Positions 1-9,532 of a stretch of DNA of 64,000 nt are shown here, in pieces. The translations under genes were made by a program, and so were the position numbers. How positions within the stretch are numbered: position 1 is the stretch's first letter; the number at the start of each line of letters is the position of its first letter. The stretch comes from Kluyvera georgiana ATCC 51603 (GTDB taxonomy: Bacteria > Pseudomonadota > Gammaproteobacteria > Enterobacterales > Enterobacteriaceae): assembly GCF_001654985.1 (NCBI RefSeq), contig NZ_LXEU01000039.1, positions 62,001 to 126,000 of the forward strand, written 5' to 3'. Below the pieces are notes generated by a model. It was given only the letters and a program-made list of their open reading frames with translations. It made no database searches and was not told where the DNA came from.

Positions 1-74
1 AAGGCTTGCGGGAAATGTTAGAGGATGTATGGCGTTGGCAGACAATGAATCCAACTGGGTATCATAGAACATGA
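1..74 (+). CDS. C-terminal end of a galE-like UDP-sugar 4-epimerase (partial)
   Basis: The frame beginning at base 3 is open from the window edge to the TGA at 72-74 and reads GLREMLEDVWRWQTMNPTGY followed by HRT. This resembles the last residues of UDP-glucose/UDP-GalNAc 4-epimerases of the GalE family, which end in an Asp-x-Trp-x-Trp-Gln motif and a Pro-x-Gly-Tyr. The stop overlaps the ATG of the next gene (ATGA), as in a polycistronic sugar cluster. A galE-type gene would supply UDP-Gal for the downstream glf and galactosyltransferases. Only 23 residues are visible, so the identification is tentative. Confidence 0.55.
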   Translation, partial: GLREMLEDVWRWQTMNPTGYHRT

Positions 75-1090
75 AAAATGTTGCATTTATTATTACTAAG
101 TCTGAAGTCGGTGGAGCCCAAACATGGGTGAGTGAGATGTCCAATACTCTAAAAGATGAGTGTAATTTATTTTTAATTACATCTGAGTTAGGTTGGTTGA
201 CAGAAAATTCGGAAAATTTTAATAAAACATTGATTTTACCAGGGGTGAAAAAACATCTCAATATTTTTACATTATGGAAGATTATATTTTTTTTCAAAAG
301 GAATAATATTAATACTGTTATTGCAAGCTCTGCAAATGCTGGGGTTTATGCGAGATTAGCAAAGTTATTCTGTAAATTTAAGTGCATATATGTATCGCAT
401 GGATGGTCATGTATATATAATGGCGGGAGTTTAAGGTATGTATTTTGTAAAATAGAAAAATATCTCTCAAAAATAACCGATGTTATATGGTGTGTATCCG
501 AAAGCGATAGAGTAAAAGCATTGGATTTCATCGGAATAGATGATAGTAAGATTATTATGGTACCAAATACCGTTACACCAATGCCTAAACGAGTAAATAA
601 AAAAATAGGATACAACGTGTTATTTGTAGGCAGGCTGACACACCCCAAACGGCCTGAACTCTTAGCTGAAGTTATATCTAAAAAAAACAATTACAAGCTT
701 GATATCATTGGAGGCGGGGAAAATTTAGAATCACTCAAAGAAAAATATAGAGGATATTCAAATATTCGATTTCTAGGTGAAGTTAATCAGTTTGCTGATT
801 ATCAATGTTATGATCTCTTTGCCCTTATTTCAGATAGCGAAGGCTTGCCGATGTCAGGATTAGAGGCTCATACCGCTGGCTTACCACTGTTACTTAGCGA
901 TGTCGGCGGCTGCGCTGAGTTAATCGAAGGAAATGGGTTGTTAACCAGCAATGATGAAAAAAGTATTAATGAAAATATAGAACATATATTTTCAAGATAT
1001 GAAGAATATAGTTACCAAGCATTAATTTCCTCTAGCAAATATGACATTAAAAATTATATTGAATGCTATAGGAGACTTATTCTAGATTAA
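71..1090 (+). CDS. Glycosyltransferase family 4 (GT-B fold)
   Basis: A 339-aa cytoplasmic or membrane-associated glycosyltransferase, presumably adding a sugar to the undecaprenyl-linked O-unit. The N-terminus has the GT4 pattern with a Gly-Gly-Ala-Gln loop (residues about 14-18, EVGGAQTW). A second Rossmann half starts near residue 175 (NVLFVGRLTHPKRP), and a donor-binding E-x7-E-like segment lies near residues 255-266 (SDSEGLPMSGLEAHTAGLP). The AT-rich DNA contrasts with the GC-rich housekeeping genes and is normal for O-antigen clusters. It starts inside the stop codon of the upstream epimerase. The transferred sugar cannot be read from sequence. Confidence 0.85.
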   Translation: MKNVAFIITKSEVGGAQTWVSEMSNTLKDECNLFLITSELGWLTENSENFNKTLILPGVKKHLNIFTLWKIIFFFKRNNINTVIASSANAGVYARLAKLFCKFKCIYVSHGWSCIYNGGSLRYVFCKIEKYLSKITDVIWCVSESDRVKALDFIGIDDSKIIMVPNTVTPMPKRVNKKIGYNVLFVGRLTHPKRPELLAEVISKKNNYKLDIIGGGENLESLKEKYRGYSNIRFLGEVNQFADYQCYDLFALISDSEGLPMSGLEAHTAGLPLLLSDVGGCAELIEGNGLLTSNDEKSINENIEHIFSRYEEYSYQALISSSKYDIKNYIECYRRLILD

Positions 1091-1167
1091 CAGCAAAATG
1101 AGCAATGAAAAACGCATTTACATAAAATATACTTTCAATCTTATATCTATTTCATTGTGAGGTTTTA

Positions 1168-2409
1168 TTGTTAAATAAAACTATAGTCTTAAAGAATGCA
1201 TTTTATCTAATGTTAGTACAAGGTGCTGGTTATATACTCCCACTGTTAACATTTCCATATTTAGTCAGAGTGCTTGGTCCCGAGTCATTTGGGATATTAG
1301 GTTTTTCACAAGCTGTTATCCAATACGTAATCTTGGTTACTGAGTATGGATTTAACTGGACGGCTACGCAACAAATTGCTAAGAATCATGAAAATAAAAT
1401 CTATGTATCCAGTATTTTTTGGTCCGTCATTTTTGCAAAATTGATATTATTTTCAGTAAGTACTGTTATACTAGTTATCATTTTCATTAGTACCGATTCT
1501 CTTCAGAAATACTTGCCCGTCATATTTGCATTTGTCCCTATGGTCTTAGGTAATGTGCTTTATCCTGTTTGGTTTTTTCAAGGAATTGAAAAAATGAAAT
1601 TGATAACCGTTTGTACATTAACTTCACGGTTCTGCATAATACCACTGACTTTTATTCTAGTTAATACGCCTGATGATGTATGGATTGCAGCAATAATCCA
1701 AAGCTGTGTTTTTATATTTTCCGCTGTATTAAGCCTGTTTATAATTCAACGAATGGAATATATAGGGTGTATACAATTTAATTTATTAGATATTAAGAAT
1801 AGACTACTTGACAGTTGGCATGTGTTTATTTCTAATTCAGCTATTAATCTCTATACCACAAGTACTATTGTTATCCTAGGTATCATTGGGAACGCATCCT
1901 CAGTAGGATATTTTAATGCGGCCAATACTATTCGTATCGCGGCACAAGGTCTCTTGAACCCTATTATACAAGCTGTTTATCCTCGAGTCAGCGCATTGAT
2001 TGATAAAGATTATGAATCTGCGATTAAAATAATAAAAAAAACAATGTTAATAGTGGGGGGGATTGCATTGTTAGGATCGTTGACATTGTATTATCTATCT
2101 CCTTGGATTATTGAACGTTTCGTTGGCCATGGGTTCACGGAATCAATATCAGTGTTAAAGTGGATGTCCTTTATGCCGTTTATTATATTATTGAGCAATA
2201 TTTTGGGTATCCATGTAATGTTAACCCATGGATTTAAGAAGGCATTTAGTAGAATTTTAATGTTCGGTGGCGGCATCAATTTAATTATTGTTTTCCCACT
2301 TATCTATACTTTACAAGAAAATGGTGCGGCTATATCAATGTTAGTTACCGAATTAGTAATTACTATACTCATGTTTAATTTTGTTAAAACCAAAAAGGTT
2401 ATATTTTGA
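1168..2409 (+). CDS. wzx: O-unit flippase, Wzx-like (polysaccharide transporter, MOP superfamily)
   Basis: A 413-aa, very hydrophobic protein with about 12 predicted membrane segments. The N-terminal motif (NAFYLMLVQGAGYILPLLTF then PYLVRVLGPESFG) is characteristic of Wzx/RfbX-type flippases that move lipid-linked O-units across the inner membrane. The chosen start is a TTG at 1168, with a GAGG ribosome-binding site at 1159-1162 (TGTGAGGTTTTATTG). The end overlaps the TTG start of glf by 3 bases. The class is secure; wzx is used as a family name because these proteins diverge strongly between serotypes. Confidence 0.88.
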   Translation: MLNKTIVLKNAFYLMLVQGAGYILPLLTFPYLVRVLGPESFGILGFSQAVIQYVILVTEYGFNWTATQQIAKNHENKIYVSSIFWSVIFAKLILFSVSTVILVIIFISTDSLQKYLPVIFAFVPMVLGNVLYPVWFFQGIEKMKLITVCTLTSRFCIIPLTFILVNTPDDVWIAAIIQSCVFIFSAVLSLFIIQRMEYIGCIQFNLLDIKNRLLDSWHVFISNSAINLYTTSTIVILGIIGNASSVGYFNAANTIRIAAQGLLNPIIQAVYPRVSALIDKDYESAIKIIKKTMLIVGGIALLGSLTLYYLSPWIIERFVGHGFTESISVLKWMSFMPFIILLSNILGIHVMLTHGFKKAFSRILMFGGGINLIIVFPLIYTLQENGAAISMLVTELVITILMFNFVKTKKVIF

Positions 2410-3527
2410 AAACAATTAAAGATAAATATGATTATCTCATTGTCGGTTCAGGATTATATGGTTGTATTTGTGCACATGAGTTAAATAAAGCAGGGAAAAC
2501 AGTTCTGGTCATTGAGAAAAGAAAACATATTGGCGGTAATGTATTTACAGAAAATATAAATGGTATCCAGGTGCATAAATATGGAGCACATATTTTTCAT
2601 ACGAATGACAAAAAAATATGGGATTATGTAAATAGTTTCGTTGAGTTTAATAGATTCACCAATTCACCAATAGCAAATTATAAGGGGGTACTTTATAATT
2701 TGCCTTTTAATATGAACACTTTTTATCAATTATGGGGAGTCAAAACTCCTGCAGAAGCGATAAACATAATTGAAAAACAACGGCAAGAGTTAAATGGGAA
2801 AGAACCTGAAAATTTAGAAGAAAAGGCTATATCTTTAGTTGGGCGAGATATTTACGAAAAATTGATAAAGGGATATACAGAAAAACAGTGGGGAAGAAAG
2901 GCTACCGATCTTCCTGCTTTTATTATTTCCAGATTACCAGTTCGTATGACTTTTGATAACAACTATTTTTCTGATAGATATCAAGGGATACCGATAGGTG
3001 GTTATACTCAGTTGGCAGAGAAATTATTAAACTGCATTGAGGTTCATTTGAATGTGGATTTTCTAAAATATAAAGAGACTTTAGCAGAGAAGGCTAGTCG
3101 AATTATTTACACAGGTCCGATAGATGAATACTATAATTATATATTTGGGCAATTGGACTACAGAAGTTTACAATTCGAAAATGAAATGCTAAATATTGAA
3201 AACTACCAAGGTAATGCTGTTGTTAATTATACAGATATAGATGTTCCTTTTACAAGAATTATTGAGCATAAGCATTTTGATTATGTTGAAACAATGCATA
3301 CTATAATTACGAAAGAATTTCCTAAAGAATGGATGCCAGGTGATGAACCATATTACCCTGTAAATGATAAGAAAAACATGAATATTTTCAAAAAGTATAG
3401 GGCCTTATCAGAAAACAACAGTGAAAAAGTTCATTTTGGTGGGCGTCTTGCTGAATATAAATATTATGATATGCATCAGGTTGTCTCAGCAGCATTGCAT
3501 TTTGTAAATAAAGAGATTGGTGTATGA
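2406..3527 (+). CDS. glf: UDP-galactopyranose mutase
   Basis: Flavoenzyme converting UDP-galactopyranose to UDP-galactofuranose, the donor for Galf residues in the surface polysaccharide. The 373-aa length is typical. Visible features are the FAD-binding loop (YLIVGSGLYGCICAHEL, residues 10-26), the E-K-R/HIGGN segment (HIGGNVF), the YGAHIFHTND motif, and substrate-site regions GYTEKQWGR and RMTFDNNYFSDRYQGIP. The start is a TTG overlapping the wzx stop (TTGA), so translation is probably coupled. The next gene begins 4 bases before its stop. Its presence predicts galactofuranose in the O-unit. Confidence 0.95.
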   Translation: MKTIKDKYDYLIVGSGLYGCICAHELNKAGKTVLVIEKRKHIGGNVFTENINGIQVHKYGAHIFHTNDKKIWDYVNSFVEFNRFTNSPIANYKGVLYNLPFNMNTFYQLWGVKTPAEAINIIEKQRQELNGKEPENLEEKAISLVGRDIYEKLIKGYTEKQWGRKATDLPAFIISRLPVRMTFDNNYFSDRYQGIPIGGYTQLAEKLLNCIEVHLNVDFLKYKETLAEKASRIIYTGPIDEYYNYIFGQLDYRSLQFENEMLNIENYQGNAVVNYTDIDVPFTRIIEHKHFDYVETMHTIITKEFPKEWMPGDEPYYPVNDKKNMNIFKKYRALSENNSEKVHFGGRLAEYKYYDMHQVVSAALHFVNKEIGV

Positions 3528-4543
3528 GAAAAGTTTTAGTTTCTGATATAGAAAATAAAAAGCAACATGCAGGATATAAAGCCAGATATGATGTTCTTAA
3601 TATAGCAAAATCGATGAGGATGAAAATTATTTATGTTTCTTCCAAATATAATAAAAAAACTTTATATGGTATTTTAGAGCGACTGCTATGTGCATTTAGA
3701 ATAATCACTATGCTGAGGTGTAATGATATTGTATATGTTAATTATCCGAATAATATATTTTATATCAATTTATTGTTTACACTTAAAAAAATAAAAGGCT
3801 ATCTGCTAGTTGGAATTGTTCATGATCTTGATAGTTTAAGAGGTGGTACAACCAAAGATGATAAGTATATGTCAATGTTTGATTCTCTGATTGCACATAA
3901 TTTGAAGATGGCTAGTTATATAGCTAATGTCAGCAAAGTAAGAGATGATAAAATTAAATCGCTTCAGATTTTTGATTACTTAATTGATGAACCTTGCTGT
4001 AGTAATAATATTATCGATAATAATATTAAACTTGTGTTTGTTGGTAATTTAAGCAAGAATAAGTCATCTTTTATTTATGAATACAGAAATGAAATTGATG
4101 TATGGGGTATGAACTTTGAAGAGAGTAGAAGCCCATATATTAATTATAAAGGATGTTTCGATCCAAATAGTCCTATTGTGTTTAATGATTCTTATATGGA
4201 TAAAAAAACTTTTGGATTGGTTTGGGATGGTATGAGTTCCCACACATGTAACGGTGATTTTGGAGAATATCTAAGATTTAATAATCCTCATAAAGCATCT
4301 TTTTATTTGTCACAAAATTTACCAATTATAGTCTGGAGTGAGTCAGCTCTCTCAGAGTTTGTAGTCAAAAATAAATGTGGGATTATAGTATCCTCGATGG
4401 ATGAAATTAATGATATTATAGAATCAATCGATATTGCCGACTATACTAATATGAAATCAAATGCTATGAAAGTTGGGGGGAAAATTCGTGCAGGATTTTT
4501 TATGATGAATGCCATTAATGAAGTAGAAAAAGATTACACATAA
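3524..4543 (+). CDS. Probable galactofuranosyltransferase (WbbI-like)
   Basis: A 339-aa protein whose N-terminus and middle (KQHAGYKARYDV; VGIVHDLDSLRG) resemble the beta-1,6-galactofuranosyltransferase WbbI of the E. coli K-12 O16 cluster, where it also sits close to glf. A C-terminal GT-B-like half includes LVFVGNLSKNK (around 172) and a segment NPHKASFYLSQNLPIIVW. The ATG overlaps the glf stop by 4 bases. Adjacency to glf supports a Galf transferase; the exact linkage is unknown. Strongly AT-rich. Confidence 0.75.
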   Translation: MRKVLVSDIENKKQHAGYKARYDVLNIAKSMRMKIIYVSSKYNKKTLYGILERLLCAFRIITMLRCNDIVYVNYPNNIFYINLLFTLKKIKGYLLVGIVHDLDSLRGGTTKDDKYMSMFDSLIAHNLKMASYIANVSKVRDDKIKSLQIFDYLIDEPCCSNNIIDNNIKLVFVGNLSKNKSSFIYEYRNEIDVWGMNFEESRSPYINYKGCFDPNSPIVFNDSYMDKKTFGLVWDGMSSHTCNGDFGEYLRFNNPHKASFYLSQNLPIIVWSESALSEFVVKNKCGIIVSSMDEINDIIESIDIADYTNMKSNAMKVGGKIRAGFFMMNAINEVEKDYT

Positions 4544-4783
4544 ATCTTACCTAATGATTTAATGAAGAAAAATAATAATAAGATCAGTAATCCATATGGC
4601 AATCTTAGTTAATGCCTCCATATTTAATTTTTAATGATTTACTTTTTATTAGTCTGAGATGGTTTTTAACTTTATAATTAATGCTGCTTAAATATAAATA
4701 TATTCAATTAATTACTTCTGTATGTATGCCTTTTGTAGCAATAACCTAAAATCTAATAACTATATTTCTTAGCGGTGATAATT
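4544..4783. other. AT-rich spacer inside the polysaccharide cluster
   Basis: About 240 bases with stops in all frames and no convincing open frame. The genes on either side are co-oriented, so it may hold a secondary promoter or be the scar of a lost gene. I see no clear terminator, insertion-sequence end or tRNA. Confidence 0.5.
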
Positions 4784-5596
4784 ATGAGTGTTTTGTTTAC
4801 TATATTCACGCCCTCATTTAATCGTAAGGATACGTTGTCTCGATGCTATAATAGTATTATTGCTCAGGGGATAGGGTCTGATGAGATTGAGTGGCTGATT
4901 ATAGATGATGGTTCTACTGATGGCACCAGTGAGTTAATAAGTAACTTTAGATGCGAGAAATTGATTGATATTGTGTATTTTTATAGAAATAATGCAGGAA
5001 AGCAAGCTGCTTGGAATTTTGCAGTTAACCATGCTAGAGGTAAATACTTCATAGGCCTAGATTCTGATGACGCATTATTCCCACAATCATTAATCTTATT
5101 GAAAGAAAAACTTAAGCTGATCGAGAATGAACATTCTATTATTGGGCTTAGATGTTCGGCAATCAACAATGAAACAGGTCAACTCACGAGTAAATTTGGC
5201 AGTTCAGATGATATGATTACCAGTTGGTTCAAGGAGTTTGCAAGTCGAAATGTAGGTGAGAAAATTGATGTATTCAAAACATATGCTTTAACCCAATATT
5301 TATATCCGATATCTCCAGAAGTTAAATTTATACCTGAGGTATGGTTTTATTCTACAATTTCAAAGCATTATGATTTTTTATATGTTAATAACATTGTTAG
5401 GGTTTTCTACGATGAAAGTGAAGTCAATAGGTTAAGTAAAAGTTCAATTAAAAATAATGCTAGAGGCCATTTCATTGCTAGGAAATCAATGCTCCGCAAT
5501 ATCCCATTTATTTATTTTGTTAAAAATCCAATTGGCTTTTTAAAAACAATATTGAGGTTGTTGCAGGTTAGTTTCTATTTGTGGCGATGGAAGTAA
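4784..5596 (+). CDS. Glycosyltransferase family 2 (GT-A fold)
   Basis: A 270-aa inverting-type glycosyltransferase. The N-terminal nucleotide-binding segment (FTPSFNRKDTLSRCYNSI), an IIDDGSTDGT motif and the metal-binding GLDSDD (DxD-type) motif are all visible within the first 100 residues. The ATG at 4784 is preferred over an in-frame GTG at 4775 because GGTGA at 4774-4778 then serves as ribosome-binding site. Acceptor and donor are not predictable. It ends one base before the next ATG region, consistent with one transcription unit. Confidence 0.85.
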   Translation: MSVLFTIFTPSFNRKDTLSRCYNSIIAQGIGSDEIEWLIIDDGSTDGTSELISNFRCEKLIDIVYFYRNNAGKQAAWNFAVNHARGKYFIGLDSDDALFPQSLILLKEKLKLIENEHSIIGLRCSAINNETGQLTSKFGSSDDMITSWFKEFASRNVGEKIDVFKTYALTQYLYPISPEVKFIPEVWFYSTISKHYDFLYVNNIVRVFYDESEVNRLSKSSIKNNARGHFIARKSMLRNIPFIYFVKNPIGFLKTILRLLQVSFYLWRWK

Positions 5597-5597
5597 T

Positions 5598-6683
5598 ATG
5601 AAGAAAATTTGTTTTTTTGTCGGTGATATGTCTCGATCAGGTGGTACTGAACGTGTTACAAGTATCATAGCTAACTATCTCTCGTCTCACTCATTCGAAA
5701 TTTCAATTTTAAGTCTTCAGTTAGGTAAATCTAGTTTTTTCCCTTTGAAAAAAGAAATAAGACTAGATTCTTTATTTGATTCTATGGGACGGGGAGTTAA
5801 TCGATATCCATCAACCATTTTTAAACTCCGACAATATATAAAAAAAAATAAAATTGATGTTGTTGTATGCGTAGATACATTGCTATCACTATACACTATT
5901 CCTGCGTTGTTATTTTTGAACGTTAGGAACGTAAGTTGGGAACATTTTAATTTCAATAATAATTTAGGTAAAAAGTCTAGAACGATCTCGCGTTTTGCTT
6001 CCGCGTTGTTTTCAGATGATATAGTTGCTCTAACACGCCAAGATATGTATTTATGGAAGAAAAATACAATTATGCGAGCAAATATAACACAAATATATAA
6101 CCCTGTGAGTTTTAAACTTTCTGAAACGATTGTAGGTTCTGGAAATGTTGTTATTGCTGTTGGAAATCTAACTCATGTTAAAGGGTATGATATGCTGATT
6201 GCTGCATGGGCTAAAGTTTGTAAAGTGCATACCGATTGGGTTTTAAGAATAGTTGGAAGTGGTGAGGAAGCGTTAGCTCTTTATCAACTTTGTTCTGATT
6301 TTAATATAAGTAACTCGGTTGAGTTTGTTCCTGCGACAAAACATATCGATTTTTATTATAAAAATGCATCCATTCTTGCTTTGACATCACGTTTCGAAGG
6401 ATTCCCAATGGTGTTATTGGAAGCCCAGGAGTATGGCCTTCCTGTAGTCGCTTTTAATTGTATGACAGGCCCTTCTGAATTGATAATTGACTCTTCTACT
6501 GGATGGTTGGTTGAAGAGGGGAATATTGAGCTTTTTTCTGAAAGTTTAAATTCAGCAATTAACATGATTAAAACGGAACCTTCCAAGCATAAACGAATGA
6601 TTGATAACGCTAAAAGAAACTCTAAGAGGTTTTCTATTGATAAAATTGGTCCGGAATGGATAGATTTTATTTCTTCTGAATGA
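5598..6683 (+). CDS. Glycosyltransferase family 4
   Basis: A 361-aa GT-B retaining-type glycosyltransferase. The N-terminal loop SRSGGTERVTS (Gly-Gly-Thr-Glu-Arg, about residues 12-21), the linker VIAVGNLTHVKGYDMLI (about 184) and the donor-site block SRFEGFPMVLLEAQEYGLP (E-x7-E pattern, about residues 264-282) are diagnostic of GT4. This is the subfamily often annotated as galactosyl- or N-acetylgalactosamine transferases in O-antigen clusters, but the sugar cannot be assigned. It follows the upstream GT2 gene by one base. Confidence 0.88.
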   Translation: MKKICFFVGDMSRSGGTERVTSIIANYLSSHSFEISILSLQLGKSSFFPLKKEIRLDSLFDSMGRGVNRYPSTIFKLRQYIKKNKIDVVVCVDTLLSLYTIPALLFLNVRNVSWEHFNFNNNLGKKSRTISRFASALFSDDIVALTRQDMYLWKKNTIMRANITQIYNPVSFKLSETIVGSGNVVIAVGNLTHVKGYDMLIAAWAKVCKVHTDWVLRIVGSGEEALALYQLCSDFNISNSVEFVPATKHIDFYYKNASILALTSRFEGFPMVLLEAQEYGLPVVAFNCMTGPSELIIDSSTGWLVEEGNIELFSESLNSAINMIKTEPSKHKRMIDNAKRNSKRFSIDKIGPEWIDFISSE

Positions 6684-6693
6684 TGGAGGTTTG

Positions 6694-7788
6694 GTGAAAA
6701 ATATTTGTTTTGTTATCACAGGATTAGGTATGGGGGGGGCTGAGAGGCAAGTTTGCGACCTTGCTGATAGTTTATCAGCTCTAGGCTGTAGAATAATGAT
6801 TATTAATTTAACAGGTCTTATTGACGTAAAACCCAGAGTTCAAGATGTTGAAGTAGTCTCTCTTGGTCTTAAAAAAAACTTAACTAATTTCTTACCTTCG
6901 TTGTTTAGAGCAAGTAAGCTATTGGCTGGATTTAATCCTGATATCGTTCATAGTCATATGTATCATGCTAATATTTTTAGTCGCCTGCTGAGATTAATCA
7001 GACGTATGCCTGCTTTGGTTTGCACTGCGCATAATACAGTCGAAGGAGGACGCTTAAGAATGTTTATGTATCGAGTAACAGATAAACTTTCGACCATAAA
7101 TACAAACGTGAGCCAAGATGCAGTTGATAGTTTCATTGGACAAGGAGCTGTTTCATCTCATCGAATGATATATATGCCTAATGGCATTGATGTGTCTCAT
7201 TTTTGTTATGTTGAATCTCACCGAGAGAAACGTCGAAATGAGATAAATATATCAAATGATGAGTTATTACTACTATCTGTTGGGCGACTAACTGCAGCAA
7301 AAGATTATAATAATTTACTGCATGCCTTTTCAATTTTTTTAGAAAATAATTGTGCAAAACTTGCAATCATTGGTACTGGTGAGCTAGAGGCTGAATTGAA
7401 AAATTTAGCTAAAGAATTGGCTATTGACTCTCATGTAATTTGGTTAAACAGACGAGATGATGTCTTTCAGTGGATGAGTGCTATGGACGTCTATGTTATG
7501 TCTTCAGCCTGGGAAGGTATGCCATTGGTATTGTGCGAAGCAATGGCAAGTAAAGGGTGCATAGTCACTACTGATTGCGGTGGAACAAAAGATTTAGTCG
7601 CTGGGGTCGGATTTGTTGTTCAAAAAAAAGACGCTCAGCATCTCGCTGTAGGTATTGAAAACGCATGTAAACTCTCTCGTGCTGAAAGAATTGCTATAGG
7701 GGAGAAGGCACGAGAAAGAGTTAAACAAAAATATTCAATTGATGCCATATGTGATAAATGGCTTAAGTTATACTCTTCATTAACGTAA
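6694..7788 (+). CDS. Glycosyltransferase family 4, last gene of the cluster
   Basis: A 364-aa GT4 enzyme. Visible motifs are GLGMGGAERQV at the N-terminus (Gly-Gly-Ala-Glu-Arg), MPNGIDVSHF at the domain junction, LLSVGRLTAAKDY, and the donor-binding SSAWEGMPLVLCEAMASKG. A GGAGG at 6685-6689 lies 4 bases from the GTG at 6694 and only 1 base from the in-frame TTG at 6691, so GTG is the likelier start. It is the last gene of the AT-rich cluster; gnd follows after a spacer that probably carries the gnd promoter. Confidence 0.87.
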   Translation: MKNICFVITGLGMGGAERQVCDLADSLSALGCRIMIINLTGLIDVKPRVQDVEVVSLGLKKNLTNFLPSLFRASKLLAGFNPDIVHSHMYHANIFSRLLRLIRRMPALVCTAHNTVEGGRLRMFMYRVTDKLSTINTNVSQDAVDSFIGQGAVSSHRMIYMPNGIDVSHFCYVESHREKRRNEINISNDELLLLSVGRLTAAKDYNNLLHAFSIFLENNCAKLAIIGTGELEAELKNLAKELAIDSHVIWLNRRDDVFQWMSAMDVYVMSSAWEGMPLVLCEAMASKGCIVTTDCGGTKDLVAGVGFVVQKKDAQHLAVGIENACKLSRAERIAIGEKARERVKQKYSIDAICDKWLKLYSSLT

Positions 7789-7917
7789 AATATGCTTTGG
7801 TTGATTCCCGAAGAGACATTCGTGTTATCCGAGTATATCAAACTAGGTTCAATAAGGTTTTCTTCAGACTAAGAGTAGCTGATTTGCTACTACCAACACA
7901 CCTGACAGGAGTATGTA
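7789..7917 (+). promoter_or_regulatory. Upstream region and leader of gnd
   Basis: A 129-base non-coding stretch between the polysaccharide cluster and gnd. Just before gnd there is a 6-bp inverted repeat (AGTAGC, TGATTT loop, GCTACT, about 7873-7890) followed by a GACAGGAG ribosome-binding site. In E. coli the gnd leader takes part in growth-rate control; equivalent function here is inference. No clear -35/-10 pair is asserted. Confidence 0.4.
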
Positions 7918-9324
7918 ATGTCCAAGCAACAGATCGGCGTAGTCGGTATGGCAGTGATGGGGCGCAACCTGGCGCTCAACATCGAAAGCCGTGGTTATAC
8001 CGTCTCCATCTTCAACCGCTCCCGTGAAAAAACCGAAGAAGTGATCGCTGAGAACCCGGGCAAGAAGCTGGTTCCTCACTATACGGTACAGGAGTTCGTC
8101 GAGTCTCTTGAAACCCCACGTCGTATCCTGTTAATGGTGAAGGCGGGCGCGGGCACCGATGCTGCCATCGATTCCCTGAAGCCGTACCTCGATAAAGGCG
8201 ACATCATCATTGATGGTGGCAACACCTTCTTCCAGGACACTATCCGTCGTAACCGCGAACTGTCCGCTGAAGGCTTCAACTTCATCGGTACCGGCGTGTC
8301 CGGTGGTGAAGAGGGCGCGCTGAAAGGTCCGTCTATCATGCCTGGCGGCCAGAAAGAAGCGTACGAACTGGTTGCTCCAATCCTGACCAAAATCGCTGCG
8401 GTAGCAGAAGATGGCGAACCGTGCGTGACCTACATCGGCGCTGACGGTGCGGGCCATTACGTGAAGATGGTTCACAACGGTATCGAGTACGGCGACATGC
8501 AGCTGATTGCAGAAGCTTACTCTCTGCTGAAAGGTGGCCTGAACCTGTCTAACGAAGAGCTGGCAACTACCTTCACCGAGTGGAATGAAGGCGAGCTGAG
8601 CAGCTACCTGATCGACATCACCAAAGACATCTTCACCAAAAAAGATGAAGACGGTAAATACCTGGTTGACGTGATCCTGGACGAAGCGGCGAACAAAGGT
8701 ACCGGTAAATGGACCAGCCAGAGTTCTCTGGACCTGGGCGAACCGCTGTCGCTGATCACCGAGTCCGTATTCGCGCGCTACATCTCCTCGCTGAAAGACC
8801 AGCGCGTTGCGGCATCTAAAGTGCTGTCCGGCCCGCAGGCTAAACTGGCTGGCGATAAGGCGGAGTTCGTTGAGAAAGTGCGTCGTGCGCTGTACCTGGG
8901 CAAAATCGTCTCCTATGCGCAGGGCTTCTCTCAGCTGCGTGCCGCGTCTGACGAGTACAACTGGGATCTGAACTACGGCGAAATCGCGAAGATCTTCCGC
9001 GCGGGCTGCATCATTCGTGCACAGTTCCTGCAGAAAATCACCGACGCTTACGCAGAGAATGCGGGTATCGCTAACCTGCTGCTGGCGCCGTACTTCAAAA
9101 ACATCGCTGACGAGTACCAGCAGGCGCTGCGTGATGTTGTGGCTTACGCTGTACAGAATGGTATTCCGGTACCGACCTTCTCTGCGGCAGTTGCCTACTA
9201 CGACAGCTACCGTGCTGCGGTCCTGCCAGCGAACCTGATTCAGGCTCAGCGTGATTACTTCGGTGCGCACACTTATAAACGCACGGATAAAGAAGGTGTG
9301 TTCCACACCGAATGGCTGGATTAA
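7918..9324 (+). CDS. gnd: 6-phosphogluconate dehydrogenase (NADP, decarboxylating)
   Basis: Oxidises 6-phosphogluconate to ribulose 5-phosphate, CO2 and NADPH in the pentose phosphate pathway. The 468-aa length equals the enteric enzyme. Visible features: NADP-binding [13 protein letters not shown] at residues 7-19, the IIDGGNT motif, the 6PGDH signature around [19 protein letters not shown], the catalytic [11 protein letters not shown] segment, and the C-terminal HTEWLD. GC content jumps back to the chromosomal level here. gnd marks the conserved right border of O-antigen clusters, which is why it is often recombined. Confidence 0.99.
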   Translation: MSKQQIGVVGMAVMGRNLALNIESRGYTVSIFNRSREKTEEVIAENPGKKLVPHYTVQEFVESLETPRRILLMVKAGAGTDAAIDSLKPYLDKGDIIIDGGNTFFQDTIRRNRELSAEGFNFIGTGVSGGEEGALKGPSIMPGGQKEAYELVAPILTKIAAVAEDGEPCVTYIGADGAGHYVKMVHNGIEYGDMQLIAEAYSLLKGGLNLSNEELATTFTEWNEGELSSYLIDITKDIFTKKDEDGKYLVDVILDEAANKGTGKWTSQSSLDLGEPLSLITESVFARYISSLKDQRVAASKVLSGPQAKLAGDKAEFVEKVRRALYLGKIVSYAQGFSQLRAASDEYNWDLNYGEIAKIFRAGCIIRAQFLQKITDAYAENAGIANLLLAPYFKNIADEYQQALRDVVAYAVQNGIPVPTFSAAVAYYDSYRAAVLPANLIQAQRDYFGAHTYKRTDKEGVFHTEWLD

Positions 9325-9351
9325 TCTGAATTAGTTCATCCTTAAATGCAG

Positions 9352-9378
9352 GCCCGGAGCGCATCTCCGGGCTTTTTT
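9352..9378 (+). terminator. Rho-independent terminator after gnd
   Basis: GCCCGGAG (9352-9359), a 5-base loop and CTCCGGGC (9365-9372) followed by six T residues: an 8-bp GC-rich stem plus U-tract. Confidence 0.93.
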
Positions 9379-9532
9379 ATTGTCTGAAAACAGCATTCAG
9401 TCAGGTCTGATAGGCGGCGTTGTGGTAAATCGCGATATACTGACCGTACGCCGATCCGATACGACAACGTTGGATCACTCGGTGGTGATGCAATCACCCT
9501 CAAATGTTTAACCGGAAGAAGTTACAGAGCGA

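Noticed and set aside
8131..9306. 391-codon open frame antisense to gnd
   Set aside because: It lies entirely opposite a highly conserved gene and reflects the codon pattern of GC-rich gnd; no ribosome-binding site.
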